DNA of 64,000 bases from Planomonospora_B alba (GTDB lineage: Bacteria; Actinomycetota; Actinomycetes; Streptosporangiales; Streptosporangiaceae). The position numbers were made by a program, and so were the translations under genes. This document shows, in pieces, positions 22,026-30,484 of this stretch. The stretch lies in NCBI RefSeq assembly GCF_039534085.1, contig NZ_BAAAUT010000011.1, forward strand, positions 89,781 through 153,780, in the 5' to 3' direction. How positions within the stretch are numbered: the first letter of the stretch is position 1; each line of letters begins with the position of its first letter. Below the pieces are notes generated by a model. The model was not told the DNA's origin. It worked only from the letters and a program-made list of their open reading frames with translations, and did no database searches.

Positions 22026-24896
22026 TCATCCGCGGACCGCTGAGCCCTCCAGCCTCTGCCCCACCCGCTCGATCTCGGCCCGGCGATGCTGGGAGCCGTA
22101 CAGGGCGAGCGCGTCCCGCCAGGCGGCCCTCGCCTCCGCGGTGTTTCCGAGGGCCTGGTGCGCGTCACCCAGGGCCACCAGCGTGTCAGCGGCCTGGAAG
22201 GCGTTGCCGGTGCCCTCGCGCAGTTCGAGGCAGCGCCCGTAGTACTCCAGCGCGCGCTCGTAGTCGCCCTGGCGGAAGGCGAGCATGCCGAGGCTGTCGA
22301 GCGTGGCGGCCTCGCTGCCGCGGTCGTGGTGGCGGCGGAAGAGCGCGAGGGCCTGCTCGCAGGCGGCGCGCGCCTCCTCGTGCTCGCCGAGCTGCAGGCG
22401 GATCCAGCCCACGGCGCTGAGGGCGTTGGCCTCCCAGATGGGGTCGCCCACCTCGCGCTGGAGCCGTAGCGCGGCCTGCGCGTGGCCGAGCCCGCGCCGC
22501 GGCCGTCCGTGGACGCTCCACATCCACCCCATCGTGTGGTGCACCTGGGCCAGCCTGGACCGGTCCCGCATCTTCTCGAACAGCTCCAGCGCCCGGTCGA
22601 GGTGGTGGACCGCCTCGTCGATCCGGGCGGCCGCCGCGTAGGCGTAGCCCGTGTGCCAGTGGACGACCGCGGTGGTGTGCGGGTCGTCCAGCCGGTCCGC
22701 GGCCGCCAGCGCGATCTTCCATGAGCCGAGCCGTTCTCTGGTGTAGGAGCGGCGCAGCAGGAAGGTGTTCATGCCCCAGGCGAGCTGCCAGCCCTCCACG
22801 TCCATGCCCAGGGCGGGGGTCAGGAGCTGCGCTGCCAGCAGGCACGGCAGCTCGGTCTCGAACCAGGCCAGTGCGGCGGCCGCGTCCTCGAAGACCGGGG
22901 CGCCCTCCTGCGGGGGCGCGCCCGCGACGGCGGGGCGGTGCGGGAAGAGCGCGCGGTCCGCGGCGCAGGCCATGGCCGTGTAGGCCGTGAGCAGACGCGC
23001 CAGGGCCTGCTTCCGCGTTTCCGCCGGCAGGTCGGTCCCGGCCCGTTCGGCGGCGTAGAGCCGGACGAGGTCGTGCATCCGGTAGCGGCCCGGGGAGGGC
23101 TGCCTGACCAGGTTGGCGGTCTCGAGCATGGAGATCAGGGCACGGGTCTCGGCGGCTGGGAGGCCGATCAGGACGGCCGCCGCGGGCAGGCCGATGTCAG
23201 GGCCGGGAGCCGTCCCCAGCAGGAGGAAGAGCCGGGCGGCCCGTGCGTCCAACGCCGCGTACGAGGAGGCGAACACGGCGCGCAGGCCGGCGCCCCGATC
23301 ACCGGTCTCCAGCGCGTCGAGCCTGGTGGCCGGGTCGCGCAGCTCCTGCGCGAGAACGGCCAGGGGGAAGCCGGGGTGCGCGGTGGCGCGGGCGGCCAGC
23401 ACTCCCAGCGCCAGGGGCAGGCCGCCGCTGTGCTCCAGCAGGACGGCGACGGAGGCGGGGTCCGCGGCCATCGTCTCCGGGCCGAAGTGGCGGGAGAGCA
23501 TCCGGCGGGCCTCCTCGTCGGAGAAGGGGCCGACCTCCAGCAGCCGGGCGGAGTGGGTGGCGTTCAGGCTCACCAGCCGGTTGCGGCTGGTGACCAGCAC
23601 GGCGCAGCCCGGCCTTCCGGGGATGAGCGGGGTCACCTGGGCGCTGTCCGCGGCGTTGTCCAGGACGACGAGCACCCGGCGGCCGGCCAGGACGGACCGG
23701 TACAGCGCGGCCTGCGCCTCCTGTTCCAGGGGGATCGCCGCAGGCGGCACGCCCAGGGCTTCCAGGAAACGGCGCAGCACGGTGCTCGGCGGCACCGGCT
23801 CCCCGGCGTCGTCGAAACCGCGGAGGTTCGCATACAGCTGTCCGTCCGGATAGCCGTCGCGGTGGGCGTGCGCCCAGTGGAGCGCCAGCCAGGTCTTGCC
23901 GATGCCGCCGGGCCCGCTGATCACGGCGACGCCGACGTTGTCCGAGCCGGAGGCCGCCAACCGGTCGAGTTCCCGCAGTTCGCGGCTTCTGGCCGTGAAC
24001 GACGCGGGCGGAGCGGGAAGCTGGCCGGGCACGGGCAGGCACGCCCCGGCCGCCGGCGCGGGCGGCCCGTCCCGCCGCGGCGCCGACGCGCGGCTCGCGT
24101 CCGGCCGCCGCGGGGGCGCGTCGGATCGGAGGATCCGCTGCTGCAGGCGCCGGAGCTCGTCCGTGGGCTCCAGCCCCAGTTCCTCGACCATCCGGTCGCG
24201 GAACCGGCGGTACACCTCCAGCGCCTCGCTGCGCCGCCCGCTCCTGTACAGCGCCTGCATGAGCTGCCCGTGGAGGCGCTCCCTGAGCGGGGCCTCGCCG
24301 GCCGGTGCGCGCGCCTCCGTGACGACATCGGTGTCCCTGCCCAGTGCCAGCAGCACGGACAGCCGCTCCTCCAGCGCGTCGAGCCGCAGCCCGTCCAGCC
24401 ACTCGGCCTGCGCCTCGGCGAACGAGCCGTTGATCCCGCCGAGCGGGGCGCCCCGCCACCAGCTCAGCGCCTCGTCGTAGTGCCCGAGCGCCGCCTCGGA
24501 CCGGCCCGCGGCCGCGGCTTCACGGGCCAGTGCCACCTGGGACTGGAAGCAGGCGAGGTCGAGCCTGCCGGAGGCCAGCCGCAGCACGTAGCCCGGCCGC
24601 TGGGTGACGATGGCGTCGGCGCCCACCGCGGCGCAGGTACGGCGCAGCTCGGAGATCAGTGTCCTGACCCTGGAGGCCGAGCCGCCGGGCGACGGCCGTT
24701 CCCAGACCGCCTCCGCCAGCCGCTGCGTCGAGACCACCCGGTCGGCGTTCAGCAGCAGCGCCGCGAGGAGGGCCCCCTGCCTGCCGGAGAAGACGATCCG
24801 CTCGCCCCCCGCCTCCAGCTGGACGGGCCCGAGGAGACGGAAGATCATCGCCGGCGCGCCGCCGTCCCCACGTTCCATCAGCGGCCCCCCGACCAC
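22026..24896 (-). CDS. AfsR/SARP-type regulator with NB-ARC and TPR domains
   Basis: This 956-aa protein has the full AfsR layout. An OmpR-like winged helix (residues 17-110, FRLLGPVQLEAGGERIVFSG) is followed by the BTAD all-helical domain (about 110-260, ending LGLEPTDELRRLQQRIL). An NB-ARC ATPase has P-loop SGPGGIGKTWLALHW near 328-342 and Walker B VLVVLDNAAD, and TPR repeats fill about 690-950. The GTG at 24896 has GGAGG six bases upstream and is preferred over the ATG at 24848. Such proteins activate secondary-metabolism or secreted-protein genes after nucleotide-dependent signalling. No biosynthetic cluster is adjacent, but a small secreted protein is divergently encoded across a 430-base gap with striking repeats. 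Confidence 0.93.
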   Translation of the reverse strand: MVGGPLMERGDGGAPAMIFRLLGPVQLEAGGERIVFSGRQGALLAALLLNADRVVSTQRLAEAVWERPSPGGSASRVRTLISELRRTCAAVGADAIVTQRPGYVLRLASGRLDLACFQSQVALAREAAAAGRSEAALGHYDEALSWWRGAPLGGINGSFAEAQAEWLDGLRLDALEERLSVLLALGRDTDVVTEARAPAGEAPLRERLHGQLMQALYRSGRRSEALEVYRRFRDRMVEELGLEPTDELRRLQQRILRSDAPPRRPDASRASAPRRDGPPAPAAGACLPVPGQLPAPPASFTARSRELRELDRLAASGSDNVGVAVISGPGGIGKTWLALHWAHAHRDGYPDGQLYANLRGFDDAGEPVPPSTVLRRFLEALGVPPAAIPLEQEAQAALYRSVLAGRRVLVVLDNAADSAQVTPLIPGRPGCAVLVTSRNRLVSLNATHSARLLEVGPFSDEEARRMLSRHFGPETMAADPASVAVLLEHSGGLPLALGVLAARATAHPGFPLAVLAQELRDPATRLDALETGDRGAGLRAVFASSYAALDARAARLFLLLGTAPGPDIGLPAAAVLIGLPAAETRALISMLETANLVRQPSPGRYRMHDLVRLYAAERAGTDLPAETRKQALARLLTAYTAMACAADRALFPHRPAVAGAPPQEGAPVFEDAAAALAWFETELPCLLAAQLLTPALGMDVEGWQLAWGMNTFLLRRSYTRERLGSWKIALAAADRLDDPHTTAVVHWHTGYAYAAAARIDEAVHHLDRALELFEKMRDRSRLAQVHHTMGWMWSVHGRPRRGLGHAQAALRLQREVGDPIWEANALSAVGWIRLQLGEHEEARAACEQALALFRRHHDRGSEAATLDSLGMLAFRQGDYERALEYYGRCLELREGTGNAFQAADTLVALGDAHQALGNTAEARAAWRDALALYGSQHRRAEIERVGQRLEGSAVRG

Positions 24897-25032
24897 TCCC
24901 GTCCTCCGGTACCACCCGGGCGCATCGGCGGACGGTCACTCCGCCGGCCCCGTCCGGCGGCGGCACCGTGCCGGTCGTCGCCCGCCCGGTGCAGCCCGAT
25001 GAGGACACCGTACGTGATGTGATCAACCGTTT

Positions 25033-25087
25033 GGCGGAGATCGATCCGGTCTGCCCGTCCTCGGGTGGAGATCGTCGGATCTCCACC
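25033..25087. promoter_or_regulatory. Repeat-rich candidate SARP control region
   Basis: GGCGGAGATCG (25033-25043) and GGTGGAGATCG (25064-25074) are direct repeats 31 bases apart. The second also forms a perfect 10-bp hairpin with GATCTCCACC (25078-25087) around the loop GTCG. They sit in the gap between the SARP gene and the small secreted protein gene. SARP regulators usually bind short direct repeats near -35 regions, so this is a plausible target, though unproven. The rest of the 24897-25326 gap shows no gene. Confidence 0.5.
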
Positions 25088-25326
25088 GTCCGCCCGGGTC
25101 CGGCGGGCGTGTGGACGGTCATCCCGTCGTCCGGGAGGACCTGCGGAGGAGCGGCGGGTCCGCGGGCCGGGACCGGGGGCCGGTGCGGAAACCGGGCGGA
25201 AACCGGGCACCTGGTCCATAGGCTCGGACCGCGATCGCGTGGACGGAGTCGTCGGAGCGAGCGCGGCGACGCCTGCCGCCGCCCCTCGATTCCGGACGAG
25301 ACCCCATACCTCGAAAGGACTGGCGT

Positions 25327-25560
25327 ATGAAGACTGCAATGAGGCGTGCCTCCCTGGGGATGTCGGCCGTCGTCGCCGCCGCGGCCATGGCCGTCACCTT
25401 CGCTCCGGCGGCCTCTGCGGAGGTGATCGTCAGGTGGTTCCCGTACACCACCGCGGGCGCGAAGGCGTGCAACAGCGCCGCCAACGCCGCGGGCCCGGAG
25501 TACTACTGCACCACGATCAAGGTCGGCTCCACGAAGATGTACGCCCTCGCCCGGCCGTAG
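25327..25560 (+). CDS. Small secreted protein, 77 aa
   Basis: The ATG follows GAAAGGA at good spacing. Residues 1-31 are a clear Sec signal peptide (SAVVAAAAMAVTFAPAASAE, cleavage after ASA), leaving a mature peptide of about 46 residues. That peptide has two cysteines (AKACNSAA and EYYCTT) able to form one disulfide, and the sequence RWFPYTTAGAKACNSAANAA. I recognise no characterised family, though similar short two-cysteine secreted proteins are common in actinomycetes. It is divergent from the SARP regulator, and the shared region has candidate binding repeats. A weak hairpin follows. Confidence 0.8.
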   Translation: MKTAMRRASLGMSAVVAAAAMAVTFAPAASAEVIVRWFPYTTAGAKACNSAANAAGPEYYCTTIKVGSTKMYALARP

Positions 25561-25590
25561 GGGGCGTCCTGGCGGTTCCGGCGGCCTTCC

Positions 25591-25615
25591 CGGACCGGGA
25601 CCGGGATCCGGTCCG
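25591..25615. terminator. Hairpin after the small secreted gene
   Basis: CGGACCGG and CCGGTCCG form an 8-bp stem with a 9-base loop, 30 bases beyond the stop codon. It is a reasonable terminator in a region where GC-rich palindromes are common, hence the modest confidence. Confidence 0.4.
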
Positions 25616-25754
25616 GGGGTGCCGGGGCGCCGGACGGCTCCGGCCGGGCCTGAGGCGCGGGCCGTGGACCGGGAGCCGGTCCCGGCCGGGAGTGTGTCCG
25701 CGTTCCCCGCCGGGATCCGCGCCGGCGCCGACGGTGTCGACGGTGCCGGAGCGC

Positions 25755-25892
25755 CTAGCAGACGCCCGGCAGCTTGCCGACCTTGGCGGTGAGTCTGCCG
25801 CTGATCCTGTAGCCGTGCTCGGGCGCCTCGTGAGGGTCCGACCGCCTGCGCGCGCTGAGCAGGAAGTCCTTCGGGATCTCGGTCACGGCCAC
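25755..25892 (-). CDS. Possible short gene or gene remnant, 45 aa
   Basis: From a GTG at 25892 the minus strand encodes VAVTEIPKDFLLSARRRSDP, then EHGYRISGRLTAKVGKLPGV and C. The residue pattern looks more like real protein than the shadows around it, but no ribosome binding site is visible and the open frame continues upstream without a better start. It could be the C-terminal end of a lost gene. The rest of 25561-26031 holds only the hairpin and the promoter of the next gene. Confidence 0.25.
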   Translation of the reverse strand: MAVTEIPKDFLLSARRRSDPHEAPEHGYRISGRLTAKVGKLPGVC

Positions 25893-26031
25893 CGGGGACA
25901 GGGCCGGCAGCGAGAGAGCGTCGTGCTGATCATGAGGGTTGGATGCCGGTGGGAGCGGCTCGGTTCCCGTTCCCCGGCGAGAGCGCCCGCGGCGGTCCCT
26001 CTCTGCAGGTTCGACAAGTAGCATTGCCGGT

Positions 26032-26610
26032 ATGGCAAACGACGACGCGGCGGTTCTGACCTCGGTGGGCCCGCGGCTGCGCGCGCTGCGCAAGGAGCGC
26101 GGCAGCACCCTGAGCCAGCTCGCGAAGTCCACCGGCATATCGGTCAGCACCCTGTCCCGCCTCGAGTCCGGCGAGCGCAGACCGACCCTGGAGCTGCTGC
26201 TGCCGCTCGCCCGCGCCTACCAGGTGCCGCTCGACGAGCTCGTCGGCGCGCCGCCGGTCGGTGATCCGCGGGTACGGCTGAAGCCGATCAAGCGTGACTA
26301 CGCGACGATCGTGCCGCTGACCCAGCACCCCGGCGGCCTGCAGGCGTTCAAGATGATCATCGGGGCCGACCGCTGCGATCCCGAGCCGCGCACGCACGAG
26401 GGCTACGAGTGGCTGTACGTGCTCAGCGGGAGGCTGCGGCTGGTGCTCGCCGACCACGACATCGTGCTCAAGGCCGGGGAGGCGGCGGAGTTCGACACCC
26501 GGCTGCCGCACTGGTTCGGCAGCACCGGCGAGGCGCCGGTGGAGGTCCTCAGCCTGTTCGGGACGCAGGGCGAACGCATGCACGTCCGGGCGAGACCGCG
26601 GGGCGCGTAG
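26032..26610 (+). CDS. Xre-type regulator with C-terminal cupin domain
   Basis: This 192-aa protein joins an N-terminal helix-turn-helix (RLRALRKERGSTLSQLAKST, then SVSTLSRLESGERRPTLELL, residues about 14-70) to a C-terminal cupin (about 105-180: THEGYEWLYVLSGRLRLVLA, then VLKAGEAAEFDTRLPHWFGS). The ATG at 26032 is the first codon compatible with the family start. HTH-cupin regulators sense small molecules or metal in the cupin pocket and often control an adjacent enzyme. The convergent alpha/beta hydrolase lies 14 bases away, and upstream is a gap with a possible gene remnant, so the target is not obvious. Confidence 0.9.
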   Translation: MANDDAAVLTSVGPRLRALRKERGSTLSQLAKSTGISVSTLSRLESGERRPTLELLLPLARAYQVPLDELVGAPPVGDPRVRLKPIKRDYATIVPLTQHPGGLQAFKMIIGADRCDPEPRTHEGYEWLYVLSGRLRLVLADHDIVLKAGEAAEFDTRLPHWFGSTGEAPVEVLSLFGTQGERMHVRARPRGA

Positions 26611-26624
26611 TCCCGTGGCGCCGC

Positions 26625-27398
26625 TCAGCGCGGCCCGTCGAGGAAGGCCGCGATGGCGCGGGCCGTCCGGTGGGGGTTGTCCAGCATGAGGTTGTGCCCG
26701 GCGTCGGGGATGGGCACGAGCCGTACGCCGCCGGCCGTCAGCGCCTCGCCGTCCCGGACGTCCCCGTCGCGTTCGGGATGGAGGAACGCGCGCGGGATCG
26801 CCAGGCGCAGCAGGTGCTCGCGCACGGTGGGGACGGTGCCCCGGGCGAGGTGGACCGCGCTGCGGTGCAGCGCGACCCGCCCGGCCAGCCGCATGGTGGA
26901 CCACCAGTGCGGGCCGACCCGGTCGCGGACCTCGTGCCGGCCGTACTCCAGGAACTCGGCCTCGGTGTAGGCGCTCAGTCCGCTGCTGCCCGGTCGGTGG
27001 GGGTGGGGTTCGACGGGGTCGAGGTTGGCGTCCAGCAGGACGAGCGCGGCCACGAGCTCCGGATGGCGTACGGCGAGCACGACGGCCACCGCGCCGCCCA
27101 TGCTGTGCGCGATCACTTCGGCCCTCCGCACGCCCGCCGCGGTGAGGGCGGTGGCCAGGACGTCCGCGTGGTCCTCCAGGGTGTAGCCGAAGTCCTCAGG
27201 GCGGTCGCTCAGCCCGAAGCCGAGCATGTCGATCATGAGTGAGCGGCGGCCGGCGAGGGCCGGGTGGGTGGCGATGCCGAGGTAGTAAGGGGCGGACATG
27301 GCGCCCAGGCCGTGGATGTAGACCCGGGCGGGGGAGGAGCCGGGCAGTTCGGTCCAGCGGATGCGGGAGCCGTCGGGAAGGACGATGGCGTCGTGCAT
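26625..27398 (-). CDS. Alpha/beta hydrolase
   Basis: This 257-aa cytoplasmic hydrolase has the oxyanion-hole region YIHGLGAMSAPYY (residues 28-40), the nucleophile elbow AHSMGGA with Ser99, and the histidine in PIPDAGHNLMLDNPH near residue 237. The start at 27398 (MHDAIVLPDGSRIRW) was preferred to upstream in-frame codons that lack family similarity. The gene is divergent from a PadR regulator and the gap contains four related half-sites, so induction through PadR is likely. Substrate is unknown; esterase, lactonase or epoxide-type activity are all possible within the family. Confidence 0.88.
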   Translation of the reverse strand: MHDAIVLPDGSRIRWTELPGSSPARVYIHGLGAMSAPYYLGIATHPALAGRRSLMIDMLGFGLSDRPEDFGYTLEDHADVLATALTAAGVRRAEVIAHSMGGAVAVVLAVRHPELVAALVLLDANLDPVEPHPHRPGSSGLSAYTEAEFLEYGRHEVRDRVGPHWWSTMRLAGRVALHRSAVHLARGTVPTVREHLLRLAIPRAFLHPERDGDVRDGEALTAGGVRLVPIPDAGHNLMLDNPHRTARAIAAFLDGPR

Positions 27399-27407
27399 GG
27401 CGTGACT

Positions 27408-27459
27408 GTACATCGAGCGCGAGGTACATCGCATCCGATATACGTCGATGGCGATATAT
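27408..27459. promoter_or_regulatory. Array of four PadR-type half-sites
   Basis: GTACATCG occurs at 27408-27415 and 27424-27431; CGATATAC at 27436-27443 and CGATATAT at 27452-27459. The second pair is nearly the reverse complement of the first, so the four form nested inverted repeats with 16-, 12- and 16-base periodicity between the divergent hydrolase and PadR genes. Confidence 0.55.
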
Positions 27460-27469
27460 GCTGGCGGGC

Positions 27470-27988
27470 ATGCTGGAGCTGGCGATCCTGGGATTCCTCG
27501 CGGACAGGCCGCTGCACGGTTACGATCTGCGGCGCCGGGTCGCGGCGCTGATGGGCCACGTGCGGCCGGTCGCCGACGGGACGCTGTACCCGGCGATCAA
27601 GCGCATGGAGGCGGCGGGGCGGGTCGTCCGGCGGGAGGAGCCGGGGCTGGCCGCGGCGCCCCGGCGGGTGCTGCACCTCACCGAGGAGGGCAGGGGCGAG
27701 CTTCACCGGCGGCTACGCGAGCCCGACGAGCTGGACATCAGCGACGAGAACCGGTGGTTCGTGCTGCTGGCGTTCCTCCGGCACCTGGCGGAGCCGCGCG
27801 CCCAGGCCGAGGTGCTGCGCCGGCGGCTGGACTTCCTCCAGCGGCCCAGCAGCTTCTTCTACGAGGGCGACCGGCCGTTGGCCGCCGAGGAGTTCGACGA
27901 CCCGTTCCGGCGCGGGCTGCTGACGATCGCGCGGGCGACGAGCGAGGCGGAACTGGCGTGGCTCCGCCGTACGCTCGACGCGCTCTGA
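27470..27988 (+). CDS. PadR-family transcriptional regulator
   Basis: This 172-aa protein starts with the canonical PadR beginning MLELAILGFLADRPLHGYDL and has VADGTLYPAIKRMEAAGRVV in the winged helix (about residues 37-56) and a wing ending RRVLHLTEEGRGEL. The C-terminal part (residues 85-170) is helical and corresponds to the Vir_act_alpha_C dimerisation domain. The ATG at 27470 was chosen over one at 27458 because it fits family alignments and clears the operator array. It is divergent from the hydrolase at 26625. Confidence 0.9.
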   Translation: MLELAILGFLADRPLHGYDLRRRVAALMGHVRPVADGTLYPAIKRMEAAGRVVRREEPGLAAAPRRVLHLTEEGRGELHRRLREPDELDISDENRWFVLLAFLRHLAEPRAQAEVLRRRLDFLQRPSSFFYEGDRPLAAEEFDDPFRRGLLTIARATSEAELAWLRRTLDAL

Positions 27989-27993
27989 GGCGC

Positions 27994-28018
27994 CGGACCC
28001 GCCGGCCGCCCGGGTCCG
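27994..28018. terminator. Hairpin between convergent padR and FBP-domain genes
   Basis: CGGACCCG and CGGGTCCG form a perfect 8-bp stem with a 9-base loop in the 58-base gap between two convergent genes. Confidence 0.55.
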
Positions 28019-28046
28019 CGCCGCGCCCGCGGAATCCTCCGTGTGC

Positions 28047-28544
28047 TCATCCGAGCACCTTGTCCAGGAAGGAGTGCAGGTTGGCCCGGACGCGGGCGAC
28101 CTTCTCCTCCAGGGTGAGGGTCTCGTCGACGACCCCCGCCCCCGGGGCCTCCTTCTTCCTGCGGGTGTAGAGGGAGCAGGCGAGGTCGGCGCAGAGGTAC
28201 TGCCCGACCGAGTTGCCCTGGCGGCCGGCCTCGCCGGTCCGGCGCGCGGTCATCAGCGCCACGCCGCCGCTGGTGTGCGTGGTCAGGCACAGCGAGCACA
28301 TGCTGCGCGAGGTGAAGCCGCGCGACCCGCCGGAGGTCACCCGGAGCGCGACCCCGACGAGAGGGCCGCCGCGTTCGGCGACCAGGTAGGCACGCTCGGG
28401 CGCACCGGGATCCCGCCAGCCGAGGAAGTCGAGGTCGTCCCAGGGCTGGTCGGCGAACCCCCTGGGCAGGTCGAGGCGGGTGGCCTCTCCCTTCGAGCAG
28501 TTGACGAAGGAGGTGCGGACGTCCCGTTCGGTGAGTGGTCTCAT
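28047..28544 (-). CDS. FBP-domain protein (EF-G-binding, treble-clef zinc finger)
   Basis: This 165-aa protein matches the actinobacterial FBP-domain family related to fusidic-acid-resistance proteins that bind elongation factor G. It begins MRPLTERDVRTSFVNCSKGE, and the C-terminal treble-clef finger shows SMCSLCLTTHTSGGVALMTA followed by GNSVGQYLCADLACSLYTRR, giving the four cysteines CxxC...CxxxC. The start at 28544 is the natural methionine. It is divergent from a TetR gene across an AT-rich 75-base gap. Family members release EF-G stalled by fusidic acid; whether this one does cannot be told from the sequence. Confidence 0.88.
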   Translation of the reverse strand: MRPLTERDVRTSFVNCSKGEATRLDLPRGFADQPWDDLDFLGWRDPGAPERAYLVAERGGPLVGVALRVTSGGSRGFTSRSMCSLCLTTHTSGGVALMTARRTGEAGRQGNSVGQYLCADLACSLYTRRKKEAPGAGVVDETLTLEEKVARVRANLHSFLDKVLG

Positions 28545-28619
28545 GGGCGGTGAGGCTAGTTTCCTTAAAGGTATTAAGCAAATGATTAAATGGTGTAACC
28601 GAGTGGGGAAGGGTGACGC

Positions 28620-29189
28620 ATGGCACGTGCGGGGATGACCGCGGAGCGCCTGACGCGGGCGGCGGCGGACCTGGCCGACGAGATCGGCTTCGCGAACGTG
28701 ACGGTCTCGGCGCTCGCGCGCCTGTTCGGCGTCAAGCCCGCCGCCCTGTACGCGCACGTCAAGGACCTGCGGGACCTGCGGGCCAGGGTGGCGTCGCTGG
28801 CGCTGACCGAGCTCGCCGACCGGGCCGCCTCGGCCCTGGCCGGACGGGCGGGCAAGGACGCGCTGGTGGCCTTCGCCAACGCCTACCGGGCCTACGCCAA
28901 GGAGCACCCCGGCCGGTACGCCGCCGCGCAACTGGAGCTCGACTCGGAGGCGATCGACGTCAGCGCGGGCGTCCGGCACGCGGAGATGACGCGGGCGATC
29001 CTGCGCGGGTACGACCTGGCGGAGCCGGACCAGACGGACGCGGTGCGGATGCTGCACAGCACGTTCCACGGGTACGTGAGCCTGGAGACGGCGGGCGGGT
29101 TCCGCCGCCACCCGCGCGAGGCGGACGCCTCCTGGTCCAGGACCCTGGACGCCCTCGACGCCGTCCTGCGGAACTGGCCGCCCGCCTGA
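28620..29189 (+). CDS. TetR-family regulator with WHG domain
   Basis: This 189-aa protein has a TetR helix-turn-helix (ERLTRAAADLADEIGFANVT, then ARLFGVKPAALYAHVKDLRD, residues about 8-50) and a C-terminal WHG-type domain recognised by AMLHSTFHGYV-like sequence, here MLHSTFHGYVSLETAGGFRR. It is divergent from the FBP-domain gene, with AT-rich promoter DNA (28555-28600) between them. The stop is 25 bases from the convergent P450 gene. Control of the FBP gene is the simplest inference. Confidence 0.88.
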   Translation: MARAGMTAERLTRAAADLADEIGFANVTVSALARLFGVKPAALYAHVKDLRDLRARVASLALTELADRAASALAGRAGKDALVAFANAYRAYAKEHPGRYAAAQLELDSEAIDVSAGVRHAEMTRAILRGYDLAEPDQTDAVRMLHSTFHGYVSLETAGGFRRHPREADASWSRTLDALDAVLRNWPPA

Positions 29190-29214
29190 GACCCGGCGCG
29201 GCGGGGCGCGGCCC

Positions 29215-30483
29215 TCAGGTGATGCGGATCGGGAGCGTGCGCGGCCCGCGGACCTGGCCCGTGGACCACGTGACCGCCGCGGGGTCGTCGAGGGTGAAGT
29301 CCGGGATCCGCTCCAGCCAGACCTCCAGGGCGACCCGCAGCTCCATGCGCGCCAGGTGGGAACCCAGGCAGCGGTGGATGCCGAGGCCGAACGCCGCGTG
29401 CCGGTTGACCTCGCGGTCGATGACGACCTCGCCGGCCCGGTCGAACTGCGCGGGGTCGCGGTTGGCCGCGGGGAACGAGAGCAGGACCCAGTCGTCGGCC
29501 TTCATGTCGACGCCGCGCCAGTGCATGTCCTCCTTCACCAGCCGCGCCATCGTGACCGGGGCGTAGGCGCGCAGGAACTCCTCCATGGCGGTCGTCAGCA
29601 GCGCCGGCTCGGCGACCAGGCGCTCGCGGTCGGCCGGGGTCTTGGCCAGGTGCCACAGCGACGCGCCGATCGCGCTCCAGGTGGTGTCGATGCCCGCGAT
29701 GAGCAGCAGCGCCATCGTGCCGGCCACGTGGTCGGGCTGGAGCTTGCGCCCGTACAGCTCGGCGTCGATGAGGTAGGTCGTCAGGTCGTCGCGCGGGGCG
29801 TCGACGTGGGCGCGGATCTGCTCGAGCAGGTAGTCGAAGAGCTCCGACAGCCGGGCGACGCGCTCCTCGGGCGGCAGGTTGACGCCTTCGAGCGTGCTCT
29901 CGACGAAGGCGCGGAACCGCGGCCCGTCCTCGGGCGGGAAGCCGAGCATGTCGGCGATGACCCGCACCGGGATGTGCTGGGCGTAGTCGCGGGCGGCGTC
30001 GACGACCTCCCGTCCCTCCATCGCGTCGACGAGCGTGTGGCAGAACTCCCGCGTCGCCTGCTCGTATCTGGCGACCGCGGTCTTGGTGAACGCCGGCAGC
30101 AGCAGCTTGCGGGCGTCGTGGTGGAAGGGCGGGTCGGACGAGATCGGCGGGGCGTCGCCCACCGGCGCGATCTCGCGGGGCGGCCGGAAGTTCCGCACGA
30201 CGATCGAGCGGGAGGAGAAGCGCTCGGTGTCGTAGGCGATGGCGGCGACGTCCTCGTAGCGCGTGGGCAGCCAGGCGCCGCCGAACCGCTCGGTGCGCGC
30301 GATCGGGCAGCGCCGCCGCAGGTCGTCCTGGATGGGGTAGGGGTCGGCGGCCCACTCGGGCTCGGTGTGGGAGAAGTCGGTCGCCCAGTCCGAGACCGGG
30401 CCGGTGACGATCTCGTTGAGCGTGCCGAGCGGCAGGTCGCGGTTCTCCCGGAAGTCCCGGGCGAAGCGGTCGTCGACGGTCAT
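29215..30483 (-). CDS. Cytochrome P450
   Basis: This 422-aa soluble bacterial P450 has the haem-ligand motif FGLGIHRCLGSHLARME with Cys372, the I-helix AGIDTTWSAIG near residue 262, and the K-helix ExxR in EEFLRAYAPVTMARLV. It is the last gene of an operon: the ferredoxin stop lies one base before this start. P450s of this organisation accept electrons from the ferredoxin and hydroxylate small organic substrates. No dedicated ferredoxin reductase is present nearby, so a housekeeping one must serve. Similarity in the first 60 residues (RFARDFRENRDLPLGTLNEI) looks like CYP families found in catabolic or terpenoid-modifying operons, but substrate is unknown. Confidence 0.95.
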   Translation of the reverse strand: MTVDDRFARDFRENRDLPLGTLNEIVTGPVSDWATDFSHTEPEWAADPYPIQDDLRRRCPIARTERFGGAWLPTRYEDVAAIAYDTERFSSRSIVVRNFRPPREIAPVGDAPPISSDPPFHHDARKLLLPAFTKTAVARYEQATREFCHTLVDAMEGREVVDAARDYAQHIPVRVIADMLGFPPEDGPRFRAFVESTLEGVNLPPEERVARLSELFDYLLEQIRAHVDAPRDDLTTYLIDAELYGRKLQPDHVAGTMALLLIAGIDTTWSAIGASLWHLAKTPADRERLVAEPALLTTAMEEFLRAYAPVTMARLVKEDMHWRGVDMKADDWVLLSFPAANRDPAQFDRAGEVVIDREVNRHAAFGLGIHRCLGSHLARMELRVALEVWLERIPDFTLDDPAAVTWSTGQVRGPRTLPIRIT

Positions 30484-30484
30484 C

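Noticed and set aside
22026..25560. A secondary-metabolite biosynthetic cluster around the SARP regulator.
   Set aside because: No PKS, NRPS, terpene synthase or RiPP maturation genes lie on either side; only transporters, regulators and a small secreted protein are present.
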